From contig CBDDKS010000006.1 in the NCBI GenBank assembly GCA_965230335.1, positions 310,001-374,000 on the forward strand: a stretch of 64,000 bases of DNA, given 5' to 3'. Below the pieces are notes generated by a model. That model was not told the DNA's origin. It did no database searches and saw nothing but the letters and a program-made list of their open reading frames with translations. How positions within the stretch are numbered: the stretch's first letter is position 1; each line of letters begins with the position of its first letter. Both the position numbers and the translations under genes were made by a program. This document shows positions 1-9,325 of the stretch, in pieces. Origin of the DNA: CBDDKS01 sp965230335. GTDB taxonomy: Bacteria > Pseudomonadota > Gammaproteobacteria > Enterobacterales > Kangiellaceae.

Positions 1-113
1 CCCCAATAAATATCACTGAACTCAGTTGTAGAGTTATCTTTGGCTGAAAGCTCTACTGAAAATAAAAAGACTAACAAACCAAGAAAAAAATGAACTCTCA
101 AGTTATTAAACAT
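1..113 (-). CDS. N-terminus of an exported protein (cut by window edge)
   Basis: Reading the minus strand from an ATG at 113 gives 37 open codons beginning MFNNLRVHFFLGLLVFLFS and continuing VELSAKDNSTTEF. This is a textbook Sec signal peptide: basic n-region, hydrophobic core, likely cleavage after LSA. A GGTGGAT sequence lies about 9-15 bases before the ATG and could serve as ribosome binding site. The rest of the gene lies outside the window, so no family can be given. It is divergent from soeA, with about 195 bases between the two starts that probably hold both promoters. The call rests only on the open frame and signal peptide. Confidence 0.5.
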   Translation of the reverse strand, partial: MFNNLRVHFFLGLLVFLFSVELSAKDNSTTEFSDIYW

Positions 114-307
114 ATATTAGATCCACCATATTTGATAAATGTGGCAGGCATTATACAATGACACTATCTCAATTTTCAAATATTTTTAATTGCTTGTGAT
201 TATGCAGACTATTCATAAATAATAGGATACAATCACGCGCTTTCATTCTATTGGGTTATGCATCGATATCCATCCGCTATTTCAAATTGAAAGCTGACTA
301 ATTTTAT

Positions 308-3300
308 ATGAACTCTAATCCTTTTAAGTCGATCAAAGAAGATATCAGTCTGGCACCTGAAGTCGCCGATGAAGTAAAAACCTCAACCTGTTATATGTGC
401 GCCTGTCGTTGTGGTATTCGGGTGTATTTAAAAAATGGAAAAGTCCGCTATATTGAAGGCAACCCTGATCATCCGGTTAATAAAGGCGTGCTGTGTGGCA
501 AGGGTTCTGCTGGTATTATGCAACATTACTCTCCGGCTCGCCTGACAAAACCTTTATTACGTGTCGGTGAAAGAGGCTCTGGTATTTTTCAGGAGATCGA
601 TTGGGACGAAGCTTTATCTATTGCAACAGGCTGGCTCTCTAAAATACGTAACAGCGATCCTAAAAAACTGGCTTTCTTTACAGGCCGCGATCAAAGTCAA
701 TCATTAACGGGCTGGTGGTCTGCGCAATTTGGTACACCCAATCATGCGGCACATGGTGGTTTTTGTTCAGTGAACATGGCCGCTGGTGGTCTCTATTCTA
801 TTGGCGGCTCTTTTTGGGAGTTCGGTGAACCCGACTGGGAAAACACCCGTTATTTTATGATGTTTGGTGTTGCGGAAGATCATGACTCCAATCCCATTAA
901 GATTAATTTGGGTAAATTAAAAACCAAAGGACAAGCCAAATTTGTTTCTATTAATCCGGTTCGTACCGGTTATTCTGCTATTGCCGACGAGTGGGTAGGT
1001 ATTCGTCCTGGTACCGATGGCTTATTTGTTTTTGCTTTAATTCATGAGTTACTCAAAGCAGAAAAGATTGATTGGGATTATCTGGTCAGATACACCAATG
1101 CCCATTGGCTTGTATATCAGTCACCCGGTTCAGAACGAGATGGATTATTTGTTAGGGATGAACATGGTCATCCCTTATGCTACAACGCCGAGTCACAATC
1201 ACTCGTTAGTGCCATGGATACCAACATTCAACCCAAATTAGTTGGTGAATATGGCGCACCTGATGGCACTAAAGCCATACCTGCATTTCAACTGATTGCT
1301 CAGCGTTACTTAAATCGTGAATATAGCCCTGATCAAGTCGCTGATTCTATCGGCATTCCCGCTGAACAAATTAGACGTATCGCCGCTGAAATTGCCCACG
1401 CTGCTTTTGAACAACAAGTAGAACTGGATGTTGAATGGACCGATTGGACAGGTAAAAAACACCAGAAAATGATTGGCCGTCCTGTTTCTATGCATGCCAT
1501 GCGGGGTATTTCGGCACACTCGAATGGTTTCCATACTTGTCGTGCCATCCATTTATTACAGATGCTGATTGGCTCTATTGATGTACCCGGTGGCTTCCGT
1601 TACAAACCCCCCTTTCCAAAACCGATTCCTCCCGCTCAAAAGCCGGCAAAAAATACTCATCAGCCCAATACACCATTAAAAGGAATGCCTTTGGGTTTTC
1701 CTTCTGAACCCGCCGATCTATTAACCGACAATACGGGCAAAGCCGAACGTATTGATAAAGCATACAGCTGGGAACACCCTCTCTCACTACATGGCCTGAT
1801 GCATATGGTGATTCATAATGCCTGGGCAGGCGATCCTTACCCTATTGATACCTTGTTTATGTACATGGCCAATATGGGCTGGAATTCCTCCATGAATGTG
1901 CCGGCAACGTTGAATTATTTAACCGATAAAGATGAGAAAACCGGTGAATATAAAATTCCTCATATTATTTACTCGGATGCTTATTATTCTGAAACGGTTC
2001 CCTACGCCGATCTCATTCTGCCCGACACCACTTACCTTGAACGTTGGGACTGTATTTCTTTGCTGGACAGACCTATCTGTGATGCGGATGGCCCGGGAGA
2101 TTCTATTCGACAACCCGTTGTTGAACCTGATCGTGATGTGCGTCCTTTTCAGGATGTCTTACTTGAGCTGGGTGTGCGCTTAAAATTACCAGGGTTGGTC
2201 AATGAAGATGGTTCCAAAAAATACCCTGGTGGTTACCCGGATTATATTGTGAATCATATGCGCACTGACAAAGTGGGCCCTTTAGCTGGCTGGCGGGGCG
2301 AACAAGGTGACAGTGATTATGTTGGCTCAAGTTACCCTGAACAGTTACAAAAATATATCGATAATGGTTGTTTTTGGAAAAAAGAATTCACACCTCAACA
2401 ACGTTATTACAAATTTGCCAATAAAGAGTATCTTGAATTAGCTCATCATGCCGGCTGGATTGGCAGCAGCCAGCCTATCGTCTTACAAATCTACAACGAA
2501 AATTTACAGCAGTTTCGTTTAGCGGCTGAAGGTCATGGCGATCATCAACCTCCCGAAGAACATCGTCAGCGCATCAAAACCTACTTTGATCCTATTCCTT
2601 TCTGGTATCCACCTTTTGAAGAAAAGGCATTTAGAGAAACTGATTTTCCATTACACGCCATCACACAACGCCCCATGCATATGTATCATTCCTGGGGGTC
2701 GCAAAACGCCTGGTTAAGACAACTCACCGCAGCCAATCGTCTGTACATTCATCACAGAACAGCGGCTAAGTTAGGTGTACAGGATGATGACTGGATCTGG
2801 ATTATCAGTCCTCATGGAAAAGTCAAAGGTCAGGTAAAATGTATGTCGGGAGTCAACCCCAATACCGTCTGGACATGGAATGCTATTGGAAAACGCAAAG
2901 GGGCGTGGGGATTGGATAAACATGCTCCAGAAAATGAAAAAGGCTTTTTACTGAATCACGTGATTTCTGAATTATTGCCACCCAAAAAAGATGGGTATCG
3001 TTATTCCAATTCAGATCCCGTCACCGGGCAAGCTGCCTGGTATGATTTACGGGTAAAAATAGAAAAATGTCAGCCCGAAGAGTATGGTTTAACATCACCA
3101 CAATTTTCTGAGTTACGTTGCACACCCACGCCCGCTGAACCTGTCAGCATGACAGTTTCAAAAACCACTCGCAAGAAAGTGTCTCGTTTTGGTGAATACT
3201 TAAAAGGTACTCCGACTCACAAAGTTGCCGAAACCCATTTGGAATTTATTGGCAATAGAGAAGAAGTTTCAGAACATCACATCGGCGTTCAACCTGGCCA

Positions 3301-3403
3301 CGGTAATCAAATTCAAAACGATTCAGTTCAAAACAAACCGACTCAGAACAAACCTATTCAGAACAACCCTATTCAGAACAACTCCATGGATTCAGAAAAA
3401 TAA
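308..3403 (+). CDS. soeA: Sulfite dehydrogenase (SoeABC) molybdopterin subunit
   Basis: A 1031-residue DMSO-reductase-family molybdopterin oxidoreductase. The N-terminal [4Fe-4S] motif is C28-x2-C31-x3-C35 with C63 as fourth ligand, followed by bis-MGD binding and dinucleotide-binding domains. There is no Tat signal, which fits the cytoplasm-facing SoeA rather than exported DmsA or PhsA enzymes. SoeB and SoeC follow directly, giving the SoeABC order known from purple sulfur bacteria, where the complex oxidises sulfite to sulfate and feeds electrons to quinone. The last 30 residues are an Asn/Gln-rich pentapeptide repeat not needed for catalysis. The stop overlaps the soeB start by one base (TAATG). 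Polysulfide or tetrathionate reductase relatives cannot be fully excluded from sequence alone. Confidence 0.85.
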   Translation: MNSNPFKSIKEDISLAPEVADEVKTSTCYMCACRCGIRVYLKNGKVRYIEGNPDHPVNKGVLCGKGSAGIMQHYSPARLTKPLLRVGERGSGIFQEIDWDEALSIATGWLSKIRNSDPKKLAFFTGRDQSQSLTGWWSAQFGTPNHAAHGGFCSVNMAAGGLYSIGGSFWEFGEPDWENTRYFMMFGVAEDHDSNPIKINLGKLKTKGQAKFVSINPVRTGYSAIADEWVGIRPGTDGLFVFALIHELLKAEKIDWDYLVRYTNAHWLVYQSPGSERDGLFVRDEHGHPLCYNAESQSLVSAMDTNIQPKLVGEYGAPDGTKAIPAFQLIAQRYLNREYSPDQVADSIGIPAEQIRRIAAEIAHAAFEQQVELDVEWTDWTGKKHQKMIGRPVSMHAMRGISAHSNGFHTCRAIHLLQMLIGSIDVPGGFRYKPPFPKPIPPAQKPAKNTHQPNTPLKGMPLGFPSEPADLLTDNTGKAERIDKAYSWEHPLSLHGLMHMVIHNAWAGDPYPIDTLFMYMANMGWNSSMNVPATLNYLTDKDEKTGEYKIPHIIYSDAYYSETVPYADLILPDTTYLERWDCISLLDRPICDADGPGDSIRQPVVEPDRDVRPFQDVLLELGVRLKLPGLVNEDGSKKYPGGYPDYIVNHMRTDKVGPLAGWRGEQGDSDYVGSSYPEQLQKYIDNGCFWKKEFTPQQRYYKFANKEYLELAHHAGWIGSSQPIVLQIYNENLQQFRLAAEGHGDHQPPEEHRQRIKTYFDPIPFWYPPFEEKAFRETDFPLHAITQRPMHMYHSWGSQNAWLRQLTAANRLYIHHRTAAKLGVQDDDWIWIISPHGKVKGQVKCMSGVNPNTVWTWNAIGKRKGAWGLDKHAPENEKGFLLNHVISELLPPKKDGYRYSNSDPVTGQAAWYDLRVKIEKCQPEEYGLTSPQFSELRCTPTPAEPVSMTVSKTTRKKVSRFGEYLKGTPTHKVAETHLEFIGNREEVSEHHIGVQPGHGNQIQNDSVQNKPTQNKPIQNNPIQNNSMDSEK
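3311..3385 (+). repeat. Five 15-base tandem units encoding an xQNxx pentapeptide
   Basis: Within the 3' end of soeA (residues 1002-1026) five successive 15-base units encode IQNDS, VQNKP, TQNKP, IQNNP and IQNNS. The last two or three units are nearly identical at DNA level, so the array probably arose by slippage and may vary in copy number. Confidence 0.85.
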
Positions 3404-4182
3404 TGACCAGTTTACCTAAACACAATCCAGAAAATGGCCTACAAAAAAAATTAGGGCTTGTTATTGATTTGGACACCTGTGTGGGTTGTCAGGCCTGTGC
3501 AACCAGCTGCAAAGAATGGAATACCAGTGGACACTCTGCCCCTCTCACAGATAGCGAACCTTATGGTGCGGATCCTTCTGGTGTCTGGTTTAACCGCATA
3601 CATACGTTTGAAGTTGAACAAAATAATGGCAGCTCCTGTACGGTCAACTTTCCCAAGTCCTGCCTGCATTGTGATGATGCACCCTGTGTCACTGTGTGTC
3701 CAACGGGGGCTTCTTATAAACGTGAAGAAGACGGTATCGTTCTCGTTAATGCAGATACTTGTATTGGCTGTAAACTCTGCTCCTGGGCCTGTCCTTATGG
3801 AGCACGTGAGTTCGACGAAGATGCAGGCATCATGAAAAAATGTACGCTGTGTGTCGATAAAATTTATAATGAAAACTTACCAGAGCACAGTCGAGTACCT
3901 GCGTGTGTCTCTGCATGCCCTGTTGGTGCACGCAGCTTTGGTGATTTAGGTGATCCTGAATCCGATGTATCCCGGCTGGTTGAATCAAGAAACGGCTTTG
4001 ATTTAATGCCGGAACAAAACTGTCAACCAACCAATAAATATTTACCTCCCCGTCAACGTAGCAACACTCATGAGCAATCAGCCTATGATTCAGTTCAAGA
4101 TGATACGGCTCAACTGAATGATGAAGTTGGCCATATCGATAATGCTTTTCTGCGTTGGCTGGATAAAACACTCAGTCGATAA
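3403..4182 (+). CDS. soeB: Sulfite dehydrogenase iron-sulfur subunit
   Basis: A 259-residue ferredoxin-like subunit of the DmsB/NrfC class. Four cysteine groups are visible: CVGCQACATSCKE near residue 25, CLHCDDAPCVTVCP near 88, CIGCKLCSWACP near 121, and CTLCVDK with CVSACP near 145-175. These would hold four [4Fe-4S] clusters that carry electrons from the molybdenum site of SoeA to the membrane subunit. There is no signal peptide, as expected for a cytoplasmic complex. The start shares one base with the soeA stop, so the two are probably translationally coupled. The C-terminal 60 residues are hydrophilic and not conserved-looking. Confidence 0.88.
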   Translation: MTSLPKHNPENGLQKKLGLVIDLDTCVGCQACATSCKEWNTSGHSAPLTDSEPYGADPSGVWFNRIHTFEVEQNNGSSCTVNFPKSCLHCDDAPCVTVCPTGASYKREEDGIVLVNADTCIGCKLCSWACPYGAREFDEDAGIMKKCTLCVDKIYNENLPEHSRVPACVSACPVGARSFGDLGDPESDVSRLVESRNGFDLMPEQNCQPTNKYLPPRQRSNTHEQSAYDSVQDDTAQLNDEVGHIDNAFLRWLDKTLSR

Positions 4183-4236
4183 CCTGACTTTGTTTTTTAT
4201 CATGATCCAATGACACATTTTTAGGAACAATTGTCC

Positions 4237-5187
4237 ATGCATCCTGCCTTTTCAGTTATTTTCTTTACTACAGCCTCTGGGGCTGGTTATGGCATGTTAG
4301 CCTTATTAGGTTTTCTCAATGCTTTCAAAGTCATCGAACTATCTCAACCAGCAGCAACGGTGGTTTTCATTGTTGCTTTTTTATTAATCACTTTTGGATT
4401 GATTGCTTCAACCTTTCACTTGGGTCATCCTGAACGTGCTCTAAGAGCGTTTAGTCAATGGCGTACTTCCTGGCTCAGTCGTGAGGGTGTTGCTGCGGTT
4501 ATTACCTATATTCCTTTTTTAATTTTTGCTTATGGTTGGATCTTCCAAAATAATACGCAAGGCATCTTTTTAGTCTTTGGCGTTATAGGTGCTCTATGTT
4601 CTCTGGTTACCGTATTTATTACCTCCATGATTTATGCCTCATTAAAAACCATTCACGCCTGGCATAATATCTGGACACCTTTCGGGTATTTAATACTCAG
4701 TTTAATGTCTGGCGCCTTATTTTTAAATACCATTTTTTCCTGGTTTGGTGCCTTTTCTGAGACCTTAAGTTATATCAGTATCCTATTACTGACCATGGGT
4801 GCTGCCATTAAATGGCGGTACTGGTATTTTATTGATAACACCAGCTCGGCATCTACATCAGAAACAGCAACCGGATTAGGTCATTTAGGCAAAGTGTCCT
4901 TACTCGAATCACCCCATACTCAAGAAAATTATTTACAGAAAGAAATGGGCTTTAAAATTGCACGCAAGCATGCACATAAATTGCGTCGCACAGTCTATTT
5001 TTATGGCTTTCTGATTCCTGGCATCTTATACATCAACGCACTGATAAACCAATGTTATTCTTCCGCCATGTTAGGCACTCACTTTGCCATTATTTCCATG
5101 ATGATTGGTGTACTTGTTGAACGCTGGTTATTCTTTGCACAAGCCAAACATACGGTGATGCTGTATTATGGCCGCAGTACTGCCTAG
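4237..5187 (+). CDS. soeC: Sulfite dehydrogenase membrane anchor (DmsC-like)
   Basis: A roughly 316-residue polytopic protein with about eight hydrophobic segments, of the DmsC/SoeC family that anchors the complex and passes electrons to or from quinone. The N-terminus MHPAFSVIFFTT is typical of the family. I chose ATG 4237 over an in-frame TTG at 4231 because the AGGA at 4222-4225 is about 10 bases upstream. It lies 54 bases after soeB with no terminator between, so soeABC reads as one operon. Its length matches the family. Confidence 0.82.
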   Translation: MHPAFSVIFFTTASGAGYGMLALLGFLNAFKVIELSQPAATVVFIVAFLLITFGLIASTFHLGHPERALRAFSQWRTSWLSREGVAAVITYIPFLIFAYGWIFQNNTQGIFLVFGVIGALCSLVTVFITSMIYASLKTIHAWHNIWTPFGYLILSLMSGALFLNTIFSWFGAFSETLSYISILLLTMGAAIKWRYWYFIDNTSSASTSETATGLGHLGKVSLLESPHTQENYLQKEMGFKIARKHAHKLRRTVYFYGFLIPGILYINALINQCYSSAMLGTHFAIISMMIGVLVERWLFFAQAKHTVMLYYGRSTA

Positions 5188-5213
5188 AAGTTTTGTTGAT
5201 TTTTCAATAAAAG

Positions 5214-5242
5214 TTGACACTTCAATAAAAACATTTTAATTC
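5214..5242 (+). promoter_or_regulatory. Possible sigma-70 promoter for the YciK-like gene
   Basis: A perfect TTGACA at 5214-5219 is followed after 17 bases by TAATTC (weak -10), about 25 bases before the ATG at 5267. The 10-mer TTCAATAAAA occurs on both sides of the -35 (5203-5212 and 5221-5230). Weak -10 match keeps confidence low. Confidence 0.3.
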
Positions 5243-5266
5243 CACTTTTATGATTTAGATTTCAGC

Positions 5267-6019
5267 ATGACACAAGCAATATTTCCAGAAAATTTTCAAG
5301 CACCTCAGGATTACCTAAAAGATAAAATAATTCTTGTCACAGGTGCTGGTGATGGCATTGGTAAAGAAGCCGCCATTCAATATGCGCGATATGGTGCCAT
5401 CTTACTATTATTGGGACGAACACAAAAAAAACTGGAAGCCACTTATGATGCTATTATGGAAAATCATGGCCAACAACCTGCCATCTTACCTGTAGATTTG
5501 GCCACTTTAACTTCAGAAGATGCGCAACAAATTGCACGAAAAATAGAAGAGGAATTTGGACGCCTTGATGGATTACTGCACAATGCCAGTCTATTGGGAC
5601 AACTATCACCTCTCTCTGATTATGAGCCCACACTGTGGCAAAAAGTCATGACGGTTAATCTACATTCAGAGTTCTTACTGACACAAGCCTGTCTGCCTTT
5701 ATTAAGAAAATCACAAGCAGCATCGATTCTTTTTACCAGCTCTGGTGTCGGCAATCAAGGCCGTGCTTTCTGGGGTGCTTATTCAGTTTCTAAATTTGCC
5801 ACCGAGGGCTTGGCACAAGTCCTTGCTGATGAATTAGAAAAAACCCATATCCGTGTCAATATCATTAATCCGGGGGCAACCCGAACACGTATGCGTGCTC
5901 AAGCATTCCCTGGGGAAGATCCACAAACCCTATCAACACCTCTAGACAAAATGCCTCTGTATATTTATTTAATGGGTGCAGATGGCACTCAACATCATGG
6001 ACAAAGATTTAACGCTTAA
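5267..6019 (+). CDS. yciK: SDR-family oxidoreductase, YciK type
   Basis: A 250-residue short-chain dehydrogenase. The NAD(P)-binding glycine motif TGAGDGIGKEAA sits near residue 26, the NAS-type motif (HNASLLG) near 105, and the catalytic S...YxxxK in SSGVGNQGRAFWGAYSVSKFA near 163-182. The overall sequence fits the YciK family of gammaproteobacteria; the physiological substrate is unknown. It starts 79 bases after soeC, separated by a possible promoter, so it is probably transcribed independently. Confidence 0.8.
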   Translation: MTQAIFPENFQAPQDYLKDKIILVTGAGDGIGKEAAIQYARYGAILLLLGRTQKKLEATYDAIMENHGQQPAILPVDLATLTSEDAQQIARKIEEEFGRLDGLLHNASLLGQLSPLSDYEPTLWQKVMTVNLHSEFLLTQACLPLLRKSQAASILFTSSGVGNQGRAFWGAYSVSKFATEGLAQVLADELEKTHIRVNIINPGATRTRMRAQAFPGEDPQTLSTPLDKMPLYIYLMGADGTQHHGQRFNA

Positions 6020-6106
6020 ATGGAAAATTTACATTAACTCAAATTAAAAAGGATGTCTTAGGCTTGTCAGATGTTTTTTATCTGCTAATCATACTTGTTT
6101 TTTCTT

Positions 6107-6565
6107 TTAAGGATCACAACAACCATTTGGACAAGGTGCCGAACGTGCCATAGCTTTTACTGGAATCACTTCACCTGATTTGGTTTTAAAATTCACAGTC
6201 ACATAATCACCCACTTCAATTTTGGATTTCAGTCCCATTAACATGACATGTAATCCACCTTGTTTGAAAATTACTTTTTTACCTGGCTTTACAAGAATAG
6301 AGCTTTTATGACGCATTTTTGCAACACCATCTTTCTCTATGGTGGTATGAAACGTTGCATGATCGGCAATATCACTTTCTACACCCACTAATTCAATAAC
6401 TTTTTTGGTCGTATTGCGCAATGATAAATACATAGCCGTTGATCTTTGGGTTTCTATGGTTGATCGCACCCAAGCCCCTTTAGGTTCCAAAACAACTTCC
6501 ATGGCAAAAAGCTGATGGCTCAACGTTAAAAAGAAAACGAATAAGGAGGAGATGATAATACGCAT
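6107..6565 (-). CDS. Periplasmic copper chaperone, PCu(A)C family
   Basis: About 152 residues: signal peptide MRIIISSLFVFFLTLSHQLFA, then a PCu(A)C (DUF461) domain. The copper motif is visible as H near HATFH, M in VAKMRH, then H-x-M in GGLHVML, matching the H(M)x10Mx21HxM pattern. A C-terminal APCPNGCCDP adds three cysteines that could also bind metal. Family members deliver Cu(I) to cytochrome c oxidase CuA in the periplasm. ATG 6565 is preferred over 6604 because GAGGT lies 8-12 bases upstream and the signal peptide begins there. Confidence 0.85.
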   Translation of the reverse strand: MRIIISSLFVFFLTLSHQLFAMEVVLEPKGAWVRSTIETQRSTAMYLSLRNTTKKVIELVGVESDIADHATFHTTIEKDGVAKMRHKSSILVKPGKKVIFKQGGLHVMLMGLKSKIEVGDYVTVNFKTKSGEVIPVKAMARSAPCPNGCCDP

Positions 6566-6686
6566 GAATAACCTCGAATTATGTAAGGTTTGTAGCTCTT
6601 TCATAGTTCATCCTGCTCATGCTGAAAGAGTAACGGGCCCATTCAATATAGAATTTATTTTATCACTTGTAAAAAAGAAAGCCCAG

Positions 6687-6759
6687 TATTAGGGGCTGTT
6701 TATCTTTTACAGGCTTAACCCTTTGAGCTGAGTCTATAAAAGATAAACAGCCCCTAATA
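6687..6759. repeat. Dispersed extragenic palindrome, copy 1 (full hairpin)
   Basis: Two perfect 23-base inverted arms (6687-6709 and 6737-6759; left arm reads TATTAGGGGCTGTTTATCTT plus TTA) enclose a 27-base loop that contains TTTGAGC. It lies just beyond the 3' end of the radical SAM gene and could end its transcript. Related copies are near 9263, 29069 and 54009. Confidence 0.8.
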
Positions 6760-6775
6760 TTCCAGTGAACAGACC

Positions 6776-8302
6776 CTACTGTAAATGTTGCTGCTGGCGT
6801 TTAATATGACGAAAGTCCCTATTATTTTTAGGATATTGCTGTATTTTTGCTTTATCTGCAGATAATTGTAAATGATAAAAATCCCCTTTCAGCTTCGAAT
6901 ATTCGTAATCCTTGGCTAATGCCGATAATGCTGAAGGATAACGTTCGGGAAAAATAGCTTCTATGGCTTGAGCCAACCATTCAAACAGTTTTTTAAGGTT
7001 CATTTGGAAAGTCTGGCCGGTTTGATTAAATATCCATTCCGCTATTTGTGAAAAATCATTGAAAGCATTCTGAGATAACACTTGAGGTAATACAAATTTA
7101 AATCGTCCCGAATTGGCAATCATATCCCAATAGCGTGCAAACCGATTCATCTGTTGCAGCGTGAAAAAATCGGCATGATCATGACTTAATAAATTAAACG
7201 GTGGCTGTGGATTAAAACATAAACCAAAATCCTCTGTGTGACGAATAATAGGACTGCCTTTTAAACGTTTCAAAATACCCACCTGAATTTCATGGGGATG
7301 GCAGGCATACAATTCATTAAAACTCTCCTTAAAAGAAGCTAAGGTTTCTCCGGGGAGCCCAAAAATCAAATCCGCATGAATATGTGCCTGTGTATTATTT
7401 TTTAACCATATCAAATTATTTTTTGATTTTTCATTATTTTGTTTTCTGCTGATACGCTGTTGAACTTCAGAGTTAAACGTTTGTATACCCACCTCAAATT
7501 GCAAACTGCCTTTGGGAAACCTGACTAAGACCTCTTGAAGCTTTTCAGGTAAATGATCGGGGATGACTTCAAAATGTAAAAATAATCGTTCATCGAGACG
7601 TTGCAAAAAGAAATCCAGAATAGCAATGGTATTTTTTATTTTTAAATTAAATGTTCTGTCAACAAATTTAAAATGTCGTGCACCCCGCTCATATAACTCT
7701 GACATATTTTTCAAAAATAGATCCAATTCGAAAGGTATGGATGTTTTATCTAATGCCGATAAACAGAACTCACATTTAAAAGGGCAGCCTCTCGAAGCTT
7801 CAACATAAAGTAATCGATGACGAATGTCTTCTTCTGAATAATAGGGGTAAGGCAATGTTAATGTATTTAAATCAATGGGTTTCGAAGTTAAAATCTTTTT
7901 ATCTGGATAGTTGTTTGTTAAAAGCTCCCGACAGAGATGATAAAAACTGTGATCCGCTGCACCCGTAATCACATAATCCGCATATTCAATAATACTCTGT
8001 GACTCGGTTTCATAGCTGACTTCCGGCCCACCTAAAATAATTTGTACATCCGGCATCACTGTTTTAATCTGACTCACCACAGCCTCCGTTTCCAACAGAT
8101 TCCAAATATACACACCAAAACCGATAATTCTGGGTTGTTCCTTTAATAGTTGCTCCACAATATCTGTCGCCCTTTGCTGAATGGTAAACTCTTTAATGAT
8201 GCTATCCGATTGCAGCTCTTTTAAATTGGCATACAAATAACGTAGTCCCAAACTGGCATGCAGATATTTTGCATTTAAAGTCGATAAAATAATATCAGGC
8301 AT
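6776..8302 (-). CDS. B12-binding domain radical SAM protein (DUF4080 type)
   Basis: A 508-residue protein with an N-terminal cobalamin-binding-like Rossmann domain (about 1-130, containing ILGGPEVSYE), then a radical SAM core with the cluster motif C-x3-C-x2-C in RGCPFKCEFC near residue 180, and a DUF4080-like C-terminal region. Members resemble MiaB-like/BchE-like enzymes but most have no assigned substrate. ATG 8302 gives the expected start of the B12-binding fold (PDIILSTLNAKY). It is separated by about 60 bases from the next minus-strand gene upstream. Confidence 0.8.
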   Translation of the reverse strand: MPDIILSTLNAKYLHASLGLRYLYANLKELQSDSIIKEFTIQQRATDIVEQLLKEQPRIIGFGVYIWNLLETEAVVSQIKTVMPDVQIILGGPEVSYETESQSIIEYADYVITGAADHSFYHLCRELLTNNYPDKKILTSKPIDLNTLTLPYPYYSEEDIRHRLLYVEASRGCPFKCEFCLSALDKTSIPFELDLFLKNMSELYERGARHFKFVDRTFNLKIKNTIAILDFFLQRLDERLFLHFEVIPDHLPEKLQEVLVRFPKGSLQFEVGIQTFNSEVQQRISRKQNNEKSKNNLIWLKNNTQAHIHADLIFGLPGETLASFKESFNELYACHPHEIQVGILKRLKGSPIIRHTEDFGLCFNPQPPFNLLSHDHADFFTLQQMNRFARYWDMIANSGRFKFVLPQVLSQNAFNDFSQIAEWIFNQTGQTFQMNLKKLFEWLAQAIEAIFPERYPSALSALAKDYEYSKLKGDFYHLQLSADKAKIQQYPKNNRDFRHIKRQQQHLQ

Positions 8303-8359
8303 GATGAATCATCAACACTTGCTCTACCCACAAAGGCACTGTTCTTGTTTTAGTCAACT

Positions 8360-9160
8360 TCATTGCGCACCGTCTTCAATCGCCTGTCTAAAAATAGTAT
8401 TTAACTCATTATTTGTTTGTGCTTTATGATGATTATCAGGACGCCCCATACCACTAAAAGCATCCTGGTGTCTTTCCAGTTCATGGTTAATGAAATCACT
8501 AATTTCCTCAATAGGGTCACCTAAGCCTGTTTCTGGAGTCGTTCTTTTTAATGCAAGCAATGTCTGTATTCTCGGTATGATACTTTTGGGAGCCACAGCA
8601 TCAACCAGTTGTTCAAATTCAATGGGAGGGATACCCAAATCCTGTTCAATGAACCGAATAGCCAATAAAGGCCTCAATACATAAAAATATTTTTTCAAAC
8701 GAACTTGTTCCTTGAATAAATGCTCTCTCGCATTTCCTCTTGCCATATGGCTGTAATGATAACATAAGGCCGTTTTATTCACAGCTTTAGGGGCGAGCAT
8801 TCTTAAATTTTGGGCCATAGAACCTTTCTCAATATATTTAATTGGGCTACTCAACCACTCCAATAAAGCACCATTCGTTCGAGTAAATAAATACAGCGCT
8901 TTTTTAATATCCCAACCGCCACAATCTATTTCATCAACAATAGGGTATTCAATAACATCTCTTTTTGATTCAACATCGAATGAGAGATACCAATCCTGTG
9001 GCCGAACATAAATAAAACGAACATCATAATCAGAATCTGGAGACGCAAAACCCCAGGCCCGACTTCCTGATTCACAACAATATAAGATATTGATATGATG
9101 TTCTTCTTCTGCTTTTTTTAATCTACGCAGTATTTCATTCTTTACAGATGCTTCAATCAT
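8360..9160 (-). CDS. RlaP-type nucleotidyltransferase
   Basis: About 266 residues. The motif GSRAWGFASPDSDYDVRFIYVR is the GS-x-D-x-D core of DNA polymerase beta-like nucleotidyltransferases of the RlaP family (PF10127, predicted nucleotidyltransferases). Family members are predicted to transfer a nucleotide to an RNA or small-molecule acceptor; the acceptor is not known here. The ATG at 9160 is chosen because AGAGGAAC lies 7-14 bases upstream; a further ATG at 9190 would add ten hydrophilic residues. No RNA ligase gene is nearby. Confidence 0.75.
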   Translation of the reverse strand: MIEASVKNEILRRLKKAEEEHHINILYCCESGSRAWGFASPDSDYDVRFIYVRPQDWYLSFDVESKRDVIEYPIVDEIDCGGWDIKKALYLFTRTNGALLEWLSSPIKYIEKGSMAQNLRMLAPKAVNKTALCYHYSHMARGNAREHLFKEQVRLKKYFYVLRPLLAIRFIEQDLGIPPIEFEQLVDAVAPKSIIPRIQTLLALKRTTPETGLGDPIEEISDFINHELERHQDAFSGMGRPDNHHKAQTNNELNTIFRQAIEDGAQ

Positions 9161-9262
9161 TCTATGTTCCTCTCTATGGTATTCATTCATATCATCGACT
9201 ATGAAAGATCAGCAGACCCTATTTATACTCGGAATAAGGCATGTTAATCTGTCATACTTTAA

Positions 9263-9288
9263 TAACCTGAACTCGGGATAAACAGGTT
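9263..9288. repeat. Dispersed repeat, partial copy (CCTGAACTCGGG half)
   Basis: TAACCTGAACTCGGGATAA matches the central part of the copies at 29 kb and 54 kb. Here AACCTG and CAGGTT form 6-base arms around it. It sits in the divergent gap between the RlaP gene and tusD. Confidence 0.6.
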
Positions 9289-9325
9289 ACTTTTATACCC
9301 CTTCTACTTGAAGATGCATGATATT

